DNA of 64,000 bases from Methylocella silvestris (GTDB lineage: Bacteria > Pseudomonadota > Alphaproteobacteria > Rhizobiales > Beijerinckiaceae), in contig NZ_PDZR01000011.1 in assembly GCF_002891535.1 (NCBI RefSeq), positions 1-64,000 of the forward strand. Direction: 5' to 3'. The notes under the pieces are model-generated. The model was not told where the DNA came from. It made no database searches and saw nothing but the letters and a program-made list of their open reading frames with translations. Below, one piece after another: positions 1-9,722 of this stretch (position 1 is the stretch's first letter; each line of letters starts with the position of its first letter). Position numbers and translations under genes: made by a program.

Positions 1-1
1 C

Positions 2-838
2 GCCCGCCCCGATCTCGCCGCCGCCCATTTGCGCGGACAAGTCGAGGCGGATGAATTTGTCGAGGGCGTCCGGGTCAGCATTCGCGCGGGGCTGGCCGAC
101 CTGAGGCCCGAGCCCGCGCCGGATGTTCCGATCGACACCCAGGCGATTTATGGCGAGACGGCGCTTCTTTATGAAGACCGCGAAGGCTTTGGCTGGATCC
201 AGCTCGAACGCGACGGCTATGTCGGCTATCTGTCGATGACCGAAATCGGCGCGGTTGGGAACGGCGCCACGCACAGGGTGAAGGTCAACCGCAGCTTTAT
301 CTATCCTGCGCCCAATATGAAGCTGCCGCCGCTTGGCGCCCTCCCGCTCGGGGCGCGGATTTGCGTCGCGCCGGCGGAAGGCGCCTTCGCGCGGCTTGCG
401 GAGGGCGGCTTCGTTTTCGCCGCGCATCTTTGCCCCATTGAAGAAGCAGAGAGCGATTTCGTCGCAGTCGCCGAAAAACTCCTCCATACGCCCTATCTTT
501 GGGGCGGCAAGTCGAGCCTTGGCGTCGACTGTTCCGGCCTCGTGCAGATTTCGCTCGACGCCGCCGGCATAAAATCGCCGCGCGATACGGATCAGCAGGA
601 ACAGGCGCTCGGGCAGCCCGTGCCGGTGAACGAGGATCTCTCCGGGCTGCGGCGCGGCGATCTCGTCTTCTGGCGCGGCCATGTCGGGGTCATGCGCGAC
701 GCTGAGTCGCTGCTGCACGCCAATGCGCATCACATGATGGTCGCGAGCGAGCCTCTATGTGAGGCCCGAGACCGGATATTGGCGAAGGCGGGGCCGCCGA
801 TCAGCTCGATCCGGCGGCTTTTCCGATCTGCGGATTGA
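2..838 (+). CDS. NlpC/P60 family cell-wall hydrolase, 5' end missing
   Basis: C-terminal part of a two-domain peptidase of the NlpC/P60 (C40) family, which cleaves peptide stems of peptidoglycan. The reading frame is open from base 2, so the true start lies left of the window; a TTG at 29 is in frame but splits a region ([12 protein letters not shown]) that is usually internal in alphaproteobacterial homologues. The first about 140 residues look like an SH3-type binding domain, followed by the catalytic domain with Cys in [15 protein letters not shown], His in GHVGVM and a second His in the HANAHHM stretch. It is followed about 70 bases later by def. Confident in family, not in the substrate bond. 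Confidence 0.88.
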   Translation, partial: ARPDLAAAHLRGQVEADEFVEGVRVSIRAGLADLRPEPAPDVPIDTQAIYGETALLYEDREGFGWIQLERDGYVGYLSMTEIGAVGNGATHRVKVNRSFIYPAPNMKLPPLGALPLGARICVAPAEGAFARLAEGGFVFAAHLCPIEEAESDFVAVAEKLLHTPYLWGGKSSLGVDCSGLVQISLDAAGIKSPRDTDQQEQALGQPVPVNEDLSGLRRGDLVFWRGHVGVMRDAESLLHANAHHMMVASEPLCEARDRILAKAGPPISSIRRLFRSAD

Positions 839-911
839 TCGCGCGCATTGCATTGTCAGCGCCATCGCAGCGAAATTGCTTTTCCCGCTGGCCCGTCTTA
901 TTTCTCAAATC

Positions 912-1502
912 ATGCCGCTGCGCCCGATCATCACCCTGCCCGATAAACGCCTGCGCCTCGTCGCCAAGCCTGTCGCCGCCATCGACGGCGAAGTGCGCGC
1001 ACTGATGGACGATATGCTGGAGACCATGTATGAGGCGCCGGGCATCGGCCTCGCCGCGACGCAGATCGCCGTCGACGCTCGCGTGATCGTCCTCGACGTC
1101 GCCAAGCGCCGCGATGATTCGGCCAGGGCCGATCCGATCTGCCTCGCCAATCCGGAAATCCTGTGGGCGTCGGAAGAACTGTCCTCCTATGAGGAGGGCT
1201 GTCTCTCGATTCCGGAATATTACGAAGAGGTCTTTCGCCCCGCTGCGGTGAGGGTCGGCTATTTCGACCGCGAGGGGCGGCGCCGCGAGATCGAAGCCGA
1301 CGGTCTCCTCGCCACCTGCCTGCAGCATGAGATCGACCATCTGAACGGCGTCTTGTTCATCGACCATATTTCCCGGCTAAAGCGGGCGCGCATCATCAAG
1401 AAATTCGAGAAGGCGGCGAAACTCGACGCGCCAGAGCCAAAACGCCCCCCGCGCGGCTCGCGCGCGGACGCCCAAAAGCCCGGCGCCGCCAGCGATTTTT
1501 GA
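912..1502 (+). CDS. def: peptide deformylase
   Basis: Removes the formyl group from the N-terminal formyl-methionine of nascent proteins; Fe2+/Zn2+ dependent, cytoplasmic. All three family motifs are present: [17 protein letters not shown] (metal Cys) and QHEIDHLNG (two metal His and the catalytic Glu). The ATG at 912 gives 196 residues beginning [15 protein letters not shown], the usual start; the frame is open further upstream to 759 but that extension is arginine-rich and not family-like. The C-terminus after the HEIDH motif is basic and proline-rich. It precedes fmt, the enzyme that adds the formyl group, in the common def-fmt-truA order. Confidence 0.96.
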   Translation: MPLRPIITLPDKRLRLVAKPVAAIDGEVRALMDDMLETMYEAPGIGLAATQIAVDARVIVLDVAKRRDDSARADPICLANPEILWASEELSSYEEGCLSIPEYYEEVFRPAAVRVGYFDREGRRREIEADGLLATCLQHEIDHLNGVLFIDHISRLKRARIIKKFEKAAKLDAPEPKRPPRGSRADAQKPGAASDF

Positions 1503-1568
1503 CGAGGCGTCCCTTGCCCCCGTCCGCCGGGGCCGTCCCCTCGCCCGCCCGAAACCCGGATTTTTCAA

Positions 1569-2519
1569 TTGCGCATCGTCTTCATGGGAACGCCGGATTT
1601 CGCCGTTCCCGTCCTCACCGAAATCATCGGCCAGGGCCACGACGTCGCGGCTGTCTATAGCCGCGCGCCAAAACCCGCCGGCCGGCGCGGGCTCGAGCCG
1701 ACGCCCTCGCCCGTCCACATGGCGGCGCTGCGTTTCGGGCTGAAGATCGAGACGCCGGCGAGCCTCAAATCGGACGACGCCATCGCGACGCTCGCGCGAT
1801 TCGAGGCCGAAGCCGCCGTCGTCGTCGCCTATGGGCTGATCCTGCCCAAAGCCGCGCTCGACTTGTTTCCGCGCGGATGCCTCAATCTGCATGCATCGCT
1901 TTTGCCGCGCTGGCGCGGCGCGGCGCCGATCCAGCGCGCCATCATGGCCGGAGACGCTGAGACAGGCGTCATGGTGATGAAGATGGAAGAAGGGCTCGAC
2001 ACCGGTCCCGTGGCGCTCGCCGAGCGGACCCTGATCGGCCCGGAGACGAATGCGGGCGAGGTGCATGACAGGCTCGCGCTGATCGGCGCCGATCTGATGG
2101 CGCGGGCGCTGGCGGCGCTCGCGCGCGGCAGCCTTCGCTTCACGCCGCAACCCGAGGACGGCGTGACTTATGCCGCGAAAATCGAGAAAAGCGAGGCGCG
2201 CATCGACTGGAGCGAACCGGCCGGGCGCGTACATGACAAAATCCGCGCGCTCGCGCCCTTTCCCGGCGCCTTCTTCGAGGCCGACCTTGGCAAGGGCCCC
2301 GAACGGATCAAGATTCTTCGCGCAACGCTTGCGCCGGGAGACGGCGCGCCGGGAGCCCTTCTCGACGACAGGCTGACGATCGCCTGCGGCGCGGGCGCCA
2401 TCGCCGTCCTCGAAGTCCAGCGCGCCGGCAAGACGCCGATGAGCGCCGCCGATTTTTTGCGCGGCGCCTCGCTCGCGCCGGGCTTCATCCTGCCGCCTGC
2501 GAAAGCGCTTCCCTCCTGA
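1569..2519 (+). CDS. fmt: methionyl-tRNA formyltransferase (TTG start)
   Basis: Transfers a formyl group from 10-formyltetrahydrofolate to initiator methionyl-tRNA. 316 residues, normal length. The N-terminus [15 protein letters not shown] is the canonical beginning of Fmt, and the only start codon in the right place is TTG at 1569; the internal ATG at codon 6 would remove the first strand. The folate-binding catalytic signature [18 protein letters not shown] (Asn, His) is intact, and a C-terminal OB-like tRNA-binding domain follows from about residue 205. The stop overlaps the truA start by one base (TGATG), so translation of the two is probably coupled. Confidence 0.96.
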   Translation: MRIVFMGTPDFAVPVLTEIIGQGHDVAAVYSRAPKPAGRRGLEPTPSPVHMAALRFGLKIETPASLKSDDAIATLARFEAEAAVVVAYGLILPKAALDLFPRGCLNLHASLLPRWRGAAPIQRAIMAGDAETGVMVMKMEEGLDTGPVALAERTLIGPETNAGEVHDRLALIGADLMARALAALARGSLRFTPQPEDGVTYAAKIEKSEARIDWSEPAGRVHDKIRALAPFPGAFFEADLGKGPERIKILRATLAPGDGAPGALLDDRLTIACGAGAIAVLEVQRAGKTPMSAADFLRGASLAPGFILPPAKALPS

Positions 2520-3265
2520 TGCACCGCTTCAAGCTCCTGATCGAATATGACGGAGCGCCCTTCGTCGGCTGGCAAAGACAGGCCAATGGCCTTTCCGTGC
2601 AGGAAGCGATCGAGACTGCGCTCGGCGCCTTTACGGGCGAGGCGATCACGATCCAGGGCGCCGGGCGCACCGACGCCGGCGTCCATGCCCGGGGCCAGGT
2701 CGCCCATGCCGATTTTTCCCGCAACTGGCGTCCCGACGTGCTACGCGACGCGGCCAACGCTTGGCTGCGGCCGAATCCGGTCGCGATCCTCAAGGCGGAG
2801 CGCGTGACTGAGGATTTCAGCGCGCGTTTCTCGGCGGTGCGGCGGCATTATCTCTATAAAATCATCAATCGCCGCGCGCCCTTGACCCTTGAGTCCGGGC
2901 GGTGCTGGGCCATCCGCCGCAACATCGACGCCGGGGCCATGCATCAGGCGGCGCAGACCCTGCTCGGCTACCATGATTTTTCGACTTTTCGCGATTCACA
3001 ATGTCAGGCGCAAAGCCCGCTGCGGACGCTTGAGCGGTTTGATGTGCTACGCGATGGCGAACAGATCGACATCCATGTCGCCGCGCGCTCCTTTCTGCAT
3101 TCGCAGGTGCGCTCCATGGTCGGCTCGCTCGAGCATGTCGGCTCGGGCAAATGGCGCATCGAGAATCTGGCGGAAGCGCTCGCGGCGAAGGACCGGCGCC
3201 GCTGCGGCGTGGTGGCGCCGCCGGAGGGGCTTTATCTGATGCAGGTCGATTACGAAGACGCCTGA
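2519..3265 (+). CDS. truA: tRNA pseudouridine(38-40) synthase
   Basis: Isomerises uridines 38-40 of tRNA anticodon arms to pseudouridine. 248 residues, family length. The catalytic aspartate lies in [15 protein letters not shown] near residue 50; the N-terminal [18 protein letters not shown] and the later HNFSTF-like YHDFSTFRD and [13 protein letters not shown] segments are typical of TruA. Translation is coupled to fmt through a one-base stop/start overlap. It ends 13 bases before the convergent AraC-type regulator gene. Confidence 0.96.
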   Translation: MHRFKLLIEYDGAPFVGWQRQANGLSVQEAIETALGAFTGEAITIQGAGRTDAGVHARGQVAHADFSRNWRPDVLRDAANAWLRPNPVAILKAERVTEDFSARFSAVRRHYLYKIINRRAPLTLESGRCWAIRRNIDAGAMHQAAQTLLGYHDFSTFRDSQCQAQSPLRTLERFDVLRDGEQIDIHVAARSFLHSQVRSMVGSLEHVGSGKWRIENLAEALAAKDRRRCGVVAPPEGLYLMQVDYEDA

Positions 3266-3278
3266 GCGGGTCCAGGAT

Positions 3279-4304
3279 TCATTCATCTGACAAGGCCTCA
3301 GGCGGTCCCGATTCGATCAGACGCCGCCTCCTCCAGTCGCGCGGCGACATCCCCGTCCAGTTTCGGAACGCCCGCGTAAAATGCGCCGGATCGGAATAAC
3401 CGAGTTCATATGCGAGGTCGGCGATCGAGAGGTCCGGCTCATTCAGAAAAACGGAGGCTTGCCGCAGCAGCGTCGCGCGCAGCATCGACTCGAATGTCGC
3501 GCCGCGTTCCGCAATCTTGCGCTGCAACGTGCGCGGGGGCAAACCGAAGCGCCGCGCGACCATGTGAATGCTGGGGCGTCCCGCAAGCGTTTCGCACAAC
3601 AGCACATGAGATACGCAGGAGAGAAAGTCATCGGGAGCCGGGATGAACAAGAAATCATCGCCTGGCGTTTTTCGGTCCGGCCGTGGATTCGGCAATTGAA
3701 GAAGTTCGGCTGGAAATATCACGGCGGCTGCCGGCCCTGATTTCAGACTGCATCCGAAAATGGCCTCAACATCGGCCTTCGCCTGCAAGGTCGCGCCCGG
3801 CAATTCGAGATGATCCGGCGCCCATCCTTTGCCCGCATAGCAACGGAGAAGATCGATCATATAGCCAAGCGCCAGCAACTCGTTTTTCTGGCGGCCGACC
3901 ACGATCGGCTCCGTGATGGAATAGCTCCATTTCGCCCAGCGGCCGTTGACAGCCAGCTGCATCCGCGTCGCCGCCTGGAGCAATTCGGCGAAAGCGCCAA
4001 CCCCTTCTGAAATGGCCGCGCCCAAACGTGAAAACGACATGAAATGACGCCCGTAGGGCCCTAGTCCGGCAAGTCCCGCATGAATTGAAAGTCGCGCCGG
4101 AAGCGACTCGTCGCCAATCTCGCGCGCGGCGTTTTCGATCAGCCTGAACTGGTCCCGCAGCAGGATCAGCTGATCCGGCTTTTCAATGAGTTTTACGGGC
4201 AGCTCGGAGCGGCGAAAAACCCGCGCGAGAGAGCCGCCGGCGCGTTCGATCTCATCGGCGACCGGGCCGATCGTGCTGGCTCTTGTGAGCGCATAGGCTG
4301 TCAT
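3279..4304 (-). CDS. AraC-family transcriptional regulator
   Basis: DNA-binding regulator of 341 residues. The N-terminal about 200 residues match the arabinose-binding-like sensing domain seen in OruR/ArgR-like AraC proteins, and the C-terminal 100 residues hold two helix-turn-helix motifs ending in the signature LAYELGYSDPAHFTRAFRNWTGMSPRDWRR. The ATG at 4304 is preceded by GGAGGAG; an in-frame upstream start (4349) lacks such a site. It is divergent from the small cupin gene at 4460 with 155 bases between them, so autoregulation and control of that gene are the natural guess. The effector is not visible from sequence. Confidence 0.9.
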   Translation of the reverse strand: MTAYALTRASTIGPVADEIERAGGSLARVFRRSELPVKLIEKPDQLILLRDQFRLIENAAREIGDESLPARLSIHAGLAGLGPYGRHFMSFSRLGAAISEGVGAFAELLQAATRMQLAVNGRWAKWSYSITEPIVVGRQKNELLALGYMIDLLRCYAGKGWAPDHLELPGATLQAKADVEAIFGCSLKSGPAAAVIFPAELLQLPNPRPDRKTPGDDFLFIPAPDDFLSCVSHVLLCETLAGRPSIHMVARRFGLPPRTLQRKIAERGATFESMLRATLLRQASVFLNEPDLSIADLAYELGYSDPAHFTRAFRNWTGMSPRDWRRRRLIESGPPEALSDE

Positions 4305-4459
4305 GGCTCCTCCACGCCAAATATTTCCCGTTGTGGCGCGAAATGGCAAATGCTGGTTCGGGCGACCTCCTAACCTGCGGCTTCCACCGAAAACATGTGA
4401 CGAAGTTTCGGGGACGGGCGCGCGCTCTTGCGCGCAGCCTCTACAAGGGAGCGACAGTC

Positions 4460-4894
4460 ATGACGGTCTACCAATTCGATGAAAGCAATATTCGCTGGCA
4501 TACCATCGAGGGTTTCGATCACCTTTCCTATTTCATTTATGAAGTCGACGAAATCAACAAGGGCGTTGATCTTCTCTTCAAATTCTCTGCCAACCAGAAG
4601 ATCGCCTTGCACAGGCATAAAGCGGCCTACAGGACTTTGGTCGTTCAGGGCGAATTGCGCATCTATCGCGCAAATGGCGAGCTGAAAGAAATACGCCCGG
4701 TCGGGAGCTATGTCGCCACCGAGGCCGGCGGCGAGCCACATCGGGAAGGCGGCGGCGACCAGGACGTCGTCGTCTTCTTCAGCAACCGCAATGTCGCGGA
4801 CGTCATCTACGAAATTCTCGACGACGACCTACAGCCAATCGCGACATTCGGCCTGCCCGAATTCAAGGCCCTGCTCGAAGCGCAATCAACTTAG
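4460..4894 (+). CDS. small cupin-domain protein
   Basis: 144-residue single-domain cupin. The first motif is visible as HRHKAAYRTLVVQGELRIY, with two His that could bind a metal, and the second as GSYVATEAGGEPHREGGGDQDVVVFF. No signal peptide. The start at 4460 is set by an AAGGGAG site and by the protein beginning MTVYQFDES; the open frame upstream to 4331 has no such support. Members of this group include ChrR-like sensors and small dioxygenases, so the reaction cannot be named. Its placement opposite an AraC regulator suggests inducible expression. Confidence 0.8.
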   Translation: MTVYQFDESNIRWHTIEGFDHLSYFIYEVDEINKGVDLLFKFSANQKIALHRHKAAYRTLVVQGELRIYRANGELKEIRPVGSYVATEAGGEPHREGGGDQDVVVFFSNRNVADVIYEILDDDLQPIATFGLPEFKALLEAQST

Positions 4895-4902
4895 CGCGGC
4901 GC

Positions 4903-5706
4903 TCAGGCGAGAGCGATCGCTGAAATCTGGCGCCCGTAGTCGGGCTCGCCCCGATGCACCGAGCGGCGATAGGAAAAGAAATGCTCCGGTTCGGCGTAGG
5001 TGTCGCGAGCAAGATCCTCGAAGTCGCTGACGCCGGCCGCGCGCAGACGAAAGCCGATGAAGCCGCCAAGGTCGAACATGAAGCGCGTCTCGCGCGCCGA
5101 CGGATCGAAAAAGGCTGCGTAATCGTCGGACACAGCGATGAAGCGTTCAAAAAATTCGGGACCGACCTCATAGCTTTTCTGAGCGATCGCCGGGCCGAGC
5201 GCCGCCACCGTCGCGGCGCGGGAGGCGCCAAGCTGCTCCATTGCCGAGAGGGTCGATTCAAGCACGCCGGTCAGAGCGCCTTTCCACCCCGCATGCGCCG
5301 CGCCGATCACCCGCGCTTTCTCGTCGGCGAACAGGATCATGCCGCAATCGGCGCCGGTGACGCCAAGCGCAAGGCCGGGCGTCGCGGTGGCAAGGCCGTC
5401 GCAATGCGGCCGCTCGCTAAAAGGTTCGGTCACGATCAGCGCGTCGGGCGAATGCACCTGATAGGGAACGAGCAGCCGCCCCGCCGCGACGCCGATCAGC
5501 GCCCCCATCCTCCGGCGGTTCTCCTGGACCGCCTCGGGCGCGTCCTTCGATCCGACGCCGCCGTTGAGGCTCGCATAGACGCCGGCCGAAACGCCGCCGT
5601 TGCGCGTAAAGAACCCATGCGACAACCCTTCGCACCGCAGCAGGCGAGCCTGCAGCGCCTGCGGCTCCGACCGCGCCTCAACCCTCATTCGGGGCGCCTT
5701 CGGCAA
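4903..5706 (-). CDS. pgeF: peptidoglycan editing factor / YfiH-type multicopper oxidoreductase fold
   Basis: Member of the PgeF (YfiH, formerly laccase-domain DUF152) family, which in E. coli removes misincorporated L-Ser from peptidoglycan precursors and in other members acts on purine nucleosides. 267 residues. The conserved metal/active-site residues are present: His in QVHSPDA, Cys in GVTGADCGMILFAD and His in AAHAGWKGAL. Last gene of the lgt-MidA-pgeF block; its start overlaps the end of the upstream methyltransferase by 29 bases (ATG at 5706; a second ATG at 5688 also overlaps). Confidence 0.93.
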   Translation of the reverse strand: MPKAPRMRVEARSEPQALQARLLRCEGLSHGFFTRNGGVSAGVYASLNGGVGSKDAPEAVQENRRRMGALIGVAAGRLLVPYQVHSPDALIVTEPFSERPHCDGLATATPGLALGVTGADCGMILFADEKARVIGAAHAGWKGALTGVLESTLSAMEQLGASRAATVAALGPAIAQKSYEVGPEFFERFIAVSDDYAAFFDPSARETRFMFDLGGFIGFRLRAAGVSDFEDLARDTYAEPEHFFSYRRSVHRGEPDYGRQISAIALA

Positions 5707-6787
5707 ATCCCGGCGGCGGATCGAATTCGCGCCGTGTCACCGCCAGAACCTTGAACAGGCGGGCCATGTCCGTGGCGCGGTCAAACCCCTCGCCTTCGCC
5801 GGCGAGACGCTCGAGCGCGCTGTTGATCGCCGCGCGCTGCGCCGGAGCGGCGGCGCGCTCCAGCGCAGAGGCGCGCTCGAAAATGCCAAGCCGCGCCAGA
5901 AAATCCCCCTGTGTGACGGGTCCATGGACCGCCGCGCCCGCGCCGCGCGCCGCGCGCGCCAGCGCCGAAAAATTGACGTGGGCGGTAAGGTCCGCTTCAC
6001 CCGGAGACTCCAGCGGATCGACGAATTTATGCGCGCGCATCGCCTGCAGCGTCTCGCCGCGCGCGGGCTCGCTATAGCCGTAATCGATGGCCAGCACGGC
6101 GCCGCCCTGGGTCACCACCCGCACGCCAAGCTGCGTCATCAGCCGCGCGGCGCCGACTCCGACCTCGAGAATGTCCTCCGGCTCTCCCTTGGCGGCGATC
6201 GCGCTCTCATGCGCGCCGGAGACGCCGAAGAAGAGGCGTCCGTTCTCATCGACGCCGATCTGGCGCTCGCGCCAGCCGCCGTCCCGATGCACGTAATGGC
6301 GCACCGGCAGAGCGTCAAAAAATTCATTGGCGATAAAGATCGCGGGGCCGGGCGGAATCTCGTCAAGGCTCGCGTGCCAGACGATCCTGATCCCCTGCCC
6401 TTCCAGCGCGGCGCGCTGCTTTTCGCGCAGAGGCAGGCTGATTTCGACGAGGTGAACCTCGATGGCGTCGCGGAAATCCGGCGCGACCTTCACAGCCCGC
6501 AGCGCATCCGCCATCAGGGTGCCGCGCCCAGGCCCCAGCTCGACCAGCTTCACCTCTTTCGGCGCGCCCATCAGGCGCCAGACTTCGACCGCCCACAGGC
6601 CGATCAGTTCGCCGAACATCTGGCTGATCTCGGGGGCGGTGATGAAATCGCCCTCCGCGCCGACCGCCGCCTGCGTCCGGTAATAGCCGTAAACAGGATG
6701 CCCGAGCGCCAGCGCCATATAGCGCTCGACGCTGATCGGACCGCTTTCGAGGATCATCTCTTGCAGAAGGGTTTCAAGCGGATTCAT
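5678..6787 (-). CDS. MidA/NDUFAF7-family SAM-dependent methyltransferase
   Basis: 369-residue class I methyltransferase of the family whose mitochondrial member NDUFAF7/MidA symmetrically dimethylates an arginine of complex I subunit NDUFS2. The family N-terminus (PISVERYMALALGHPVYGYY, then GDFITAPEISQMFGELIG) and the SAM-binding loop VELGPGRGTLMAD at about residue 80 are intact. The start overlaps the lgt stop by 4 bases and its end overlaps pgeF, so the three genes are almost certainly one transcript. The bacterial substrate is inferred from the mitochondrial enzyme, not shown by the sequence. Confidence 0.92.
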   Translation of the reverse strand: MNPLETLLQEMILESGPISVERYMALALGHPVYGYYRTQAAVGAEGDFITAPEISQMFGELIGLWAVEVWRLMGAPKEVKLVELGPGRGTLMADALRAVKVAPDFRDAIEVHLVEISLPLREKQRAALEGQGIRIVWHASLDEIPPGPAIFIANEFFDALPVRHYVHRDGGWRERQIGVDENGRLFFGVSGAHESAIAAKGEPEDILEVGVGAARLMTQLGVRVVTQGGAVLAIDYGYSEPARGETLQAMRAHKFVDPLESPGEADLTAHVNFSALARAARGAGAAVHGPVTQGDFLARLGIFERASALERAAAPAQRAAINSALERLAGEGEGFDRATDMARLFKVLAVTRREFDPPPGFAEGAPNEG

Positions 6788-7602
6788 GCGGGAACAGCCT
6801 CGCGGCGAAAGGCGAATGCGACCAGCGCGACGCCGGCGGCGATCAATGGCAGAGAGAGAAGCATGCCCATGGTCGCTGCTCCAAACAGAAAGCCCAGCTG
6901 CGGGTCGGGCTCACGGAAAAATTCGCAAAAGATGCGGGCGCAGCCGTAGCCGATCGCAAACAGCCCGGTGACAAGACCCGGCCGCTTCAGCGCGCCAAGC
7001 CGCACCGCAACAAAGAGAAAGAGGAACAGCAAGGCGCCCTCTGCCGCGGCCTCGTAAAGCTGGCTTGGATGGCGCGGCAGATCGCCCGCGCCCGGAAAAA
7101 CCATCGCCCAGGCAACGTCGGTCGGCCGGCCCCAAAGCTCCGGCTTGATGAAATTGGCGATGCGCCCGAGAAACAGCCCGATTGGCGCGACGGCCGAGAC
7201 GACGTCGCCGAGCGCAAGCGTCGGCAGGCCGCGCCGCCGCGCCAGCAGCATGACGCCGACGCCGGCGCCGACCAGCCCGCCATGAAAGGACATGCCGCCC
7301 TGCCAAAGCTTGAAGACGTCAAGCGGGTGCGACAGATAAAAGACGGGATTGTAGAAAACGACATAGCCGAGCCGTCCGCCCAGGATGACGCCGAGCGCGG
7401 TATAGATCAGAAGATCGTCGATCACTCCGACGTCCGGGCGCAGCCGCACGCCCCAGAATGAAGCGCGCCCGACGAGATGGCGCGCATAGGCCCAGCCGAT
7501 GACGAGCCCGGCGATATAGGCCAGCGCATACCAGCGGATCGGCAGCGGGCCGATCGAAAGCAGCACAGGATCGATGACCGGATAGGCGATCACAAACGGC
7601 AT
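6784..7602 (-). CDS. lgt: prolipoprotein diacylglyceryl transferase
   Basis: Inner-membrane enzyme that transfers diacylglycerol from phosphatidylglycerol to the lipobox Cys of prolipoproteins, the first step of lipoprotein maturation. 272 residues with about seven membrane segments. Family signatures include the N-terminal PLPIRWYALAYIAG and the phosphatidylglycerol-binding loop GRIANFIKPELWGRPTD. The ATG at 7602 has GGAG 5 bases upstream. Heads the lgt-MidA-pgeF operon and is divergent from ubiK with 162 bases between. Confidence 0.97.
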   Translation of the reverse strand: MPFVIAYPVIDPVLLSIGPLPIRWYALAYIAGLVIGWAYARHLVGRASFWGVRLRPDVGVIDDLLIYTALGVILGGRLGYVVFYNPVFYLSHPLDVFKLWQGGMSFHGGLVGAGVGVMLLARRRGLPTLALGDVVSAVAPIGLFLGRIANFIKPELWGRPTDVAWAMVFPGAGDLPRHPSQLYEAAAEGALLFLFLFVAVRLGALKRPGLVTGLFAIGYGCARIFCEFFREPDPQLGFLFGAATMGMLLSLPLIAAGVALVAFAFRREAVPA

Positions 7603-7764
7603 CGAAGCTCCACGATTTAAGGGGTGATGCGACGCCGGCGCTGCGGCGTCAAGATGGCGGGAAGTCTTGTGCGAAGATCATTTCGGCTCCATGTCAGCTG
7701 TGCGCCGCCTTGGTGAATCGCGGCCGGCCGCGCGTGAAGTTCAAAGCCTGATTGGAGCGGAACA

Positions 7765-8031
7765 ATGAAGGAAAACAGGGTTTTTGACGATCTGACGCGG
7801 CTGATGGCAGACGCCGGCGAAGTCGCCCATGGCATGCGGCGGGAGGCCGAGACGGCCGTGCGGACGCAGCTCGAGCGCCTTCTTTCCACAATGAACATGG
7901 TGACCCGAGAGGAATTCGAGGCGGTCAAGGAGATGGCGGCGAAGGCGCGCGCGGAAAATGAGCGACTGAGCGCCAAACTCGCGGCGCTGGAAGCAGAGCT
8001 CACTGGTCAGGCGGCCGGACCGGGGGATTAG
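7765..8031 (+). CDS. ubiK: UbiK-type ubiquinone biosynthesis accessory factor (BMFP protein)
   Basis: 88-residue membrane-fusogenic-type small protein (formerly YqiC/BMFP). Known members form trimeric coiled coils and assist the soluble ubiquinone-synthesis complex with UbiJ. Features seen: N-terminal amphipathic segment (FDDLTRLMADAGEVAHGM) and a C-terminal heptad-rich coiled coil (VTREEFEAVKEMAAKARAEN) ending in repeated Leu/Ala. The VTREEFE motif is characteristic. ATG at 7765 is preceded by GGAGCGG. Divergent from lgt, an arrangement common in alphaproteobacteria. Confidence 0.88.
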   Translation: MKENRVFDDLTRLMADAGEVAHGMRREAETAVRTQLERLLSTMNMVTREEFEAVKEMAAKARAENERLSAKLAALEAELTGQAAGPGD

Positions 8032-8393
8032 AGCCCAACGACGCATCCGCGCCTGACATCTGGAACCGACCGCGCTCGCGATCCTGTTTCAAAACAAATC
8101 ATGAGTGTGATCGCGGCGCCGATTGCGCCGATATTCCGCTCTACCCGCTGGGAGCGAACGCGTCGCGCGCGTTTCGCGGCTTTCGCGAAACTGCCGCCAC
8201 GCTGTCTTGAGGCTTGCAAGGCAGGGGACAATTGGGTCGGCGCCTGTTGCCTACGTGGGGCGCGTTGTGATTCCTTCAGATTCACGGATCGAAAGAGCAA
8301 TTGAGTCGGCGCGGTTCACGCCCACTCGCCGCTCCTTCGTCCTTGCTGCGCGCCCGGCGAAACGCCGCGGCCGCTTGTGCTGAAGGGCCCCTT
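8032..8393 (+). other. intergenic region without a recognised gene
   Basis: About 360 bases between ubiK and the YbjN gene. Short open frames exist (for example 8101-8304) but their products are arginine- and cysteine-rich with no recognisable motif. The stretch probably holds the promoter of the YbjN-proC pair; no clear terminator hairpin or operator was seen. Confidence 0.4.
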
Positions 8394-8894
8394 ATGTCGC
8401 TTACGCAATTCGAAGCCGTCCGCTCGGAACATCCCGTGGATCTCATCGAGAGGCTCGCCGCGCATAATCAATGGCCCTTCGACCGCGACGAGGAAGACGA
8501 GATCTGCATCACCGTGGCGGGCTGCTGGACGGATTACAATGTCGCTTTCACCTGGCTTGAGGATCTTGAGTCGCTACATGTCGCCTGCGCCTTCGATCTC
8601 AAGGCGCCTTCGGCGCGGCGCAGCGAGATTATCGCGCTGATCTGTCTGATCAATGAACAGCTCTGGCTTGGCCATTTCGACATCTGGACCAACGACGGGA
8701 TCGTCATGTTCCGCCACGCCATCGTGCTGTCGGGGGGCGCCGATCTCAACGGCCATCAATGCCAGACCGTGCTGACCAGCGCGGTCAAAGCCTGCGAGCG
8801 TTATTATCAAGCGTTCCAGTTCGTCGTCTGGGCCGGCAAGAACGGCCGTGAGGCGATCGAGACGGTGATGTTTGAAACCCAGGGCGAAGCTTAG
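8394..8894 (+). CDS. YbjN-domain protein
   Basis: 166-residue protein of the YbjN family (type III chaperone-like fold), whose molecular role is unresolved; E. coli YbjN affects stress tolerance and motility. Start at 8394 follows GAAGGG and gives the family-like beginning MSLTQFEAV. The core DEICITVAGCWTDYNVAFTWLEDLESLHVACAFDLK and the following LICLINEQLWLGHFDIW are the conserved strands and helix. It ends two bases before proC, a pairing repeated in many alphaproteobacteria, so co-transcription is likely. Confidence 0.88.
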   Translation: MSLTQFEAVRSEHPVDLIERLAAHNQWPFDRDEEDEICITVAGCWTDYNVAFTWLEDLESLHVACAFDLKAPSARRSEIIALICLINEQLWLGHFDIWTNDGIVMFRHAIVLSGGADLNGHQCQTVLTSAVKACERYYQAFQFVVWAGKNGREAIETVMFETQGEA

Positions 8895-8896
8895 CG

Positions 8897-9718
8897 ATGC
8901 CGGGCGAAGCAGCCTCTTTCCCCGCCTCGCTCGTTCTGGCGGGCGCGGGCAAGATGGGCGGCGCGATGCTGCGCGGCTGGCTCGATGCAGGCCTCGACCC
9001 GGCGACGCTCAGCGTCATCGATCCCAACGCCGGCGCGGATCTGATCGGCCTTGCAGCGGAGCGCGGCTTTTCCCTGAATGGCGTGGCGGCGGCGCCTGAG
9101 GTTCTGGTGCTGGCGATCAAGCCGCAAGCGCTCGACGAGGCGAGCGCGCTCGCGGCGCTGGCGACGCCGCAAACGCTGGTCATCTCCATTCTGGCGGGCA
9201 AGAGCATCGCCGATGTCAAAAGGCGGCTGCCGGGCGCTGGCGCGATCGTCCGCGCCATGCCCAATCTGCCGGCTTCGGTCGGGCGCGGCATGACCGGGCT
9301 CACAGCCGGAGCAGCGCTGACGGAAACACAAAAGAAAGCTGCTGAAGCCCTGATCGGCGCGACGGGCGCTTTCGAATGGGTTGAGGACGAAAGCCTGATC
9401 GACGCCGTGACCGCCATTTCCGGGTCCGGCCCCGCCTATGTCTTCTATCTCGCCGAATGCCTCGCCGAGGCCGGCGAGGCGCTCGGCCTTGGGCCAGAGA
9501 TGGCCGCGCGCCTCGCCCGGGCGACCGTCGAGGGGGCGGGCGAATTGCTGTTCCAAAGCGCTGATAAATCGCCGGCGCAATTGCGCGAAAGCGTCACCTC
9601 GCCGGGGGGGACCACGGCCGCCGCGCTCGAGGTGCTGATGGCCGCCGATGGGCTTTCGCCGCTGGCGCAGCGCGCCGCCGCGGCCGCGCGCCGACGCGCG
9701 CAGGCGCTGTCAGGCTAG
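8897..9718 (+). CDS. proC: pyrroline-5-carboxylate reductase
   Basis: Last step of proline biosynthesis: NAD(P)H-dependent reduction of 1-pyrroline-5-carboxylate. 273 residues. The Rossmann loop AGAGKMGGAMLRG lies near residue 14, and the C-terminal domain carries the family signature from about residue 230 (SPGGTTAAALEVLMAADGL). The SGSGPAYVFYLAE segment lines the substrate pocket. Follows the YbjN gene by 2 bases, with the start ATG at 8897. Confidence 0.96.
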   Translation: MPGEAASFPASLVLAGAGKMGGAMLRGWLDAGLDPATLSVIDPNAGADLIGLAAERGFSLNGVAAAPEVLVLAIKPQALDEASALAALATPQTLVISILAGKSIADVKRRLPGAGAIVRAMPNLPASVGRGMTGLTAGAALTETQKKAAEALIGATGAFEWVEDESLIDAVTAISGSGPAYVFYLAECLAEAGEALGLGPEMAARLARATVEGAGELLFQSADKSPAQLRESVTSPGGTTAAALEVLMAADGLSPLAQRAAAAARRRAQALSG

Positions 9719-9722
9719 AGCT

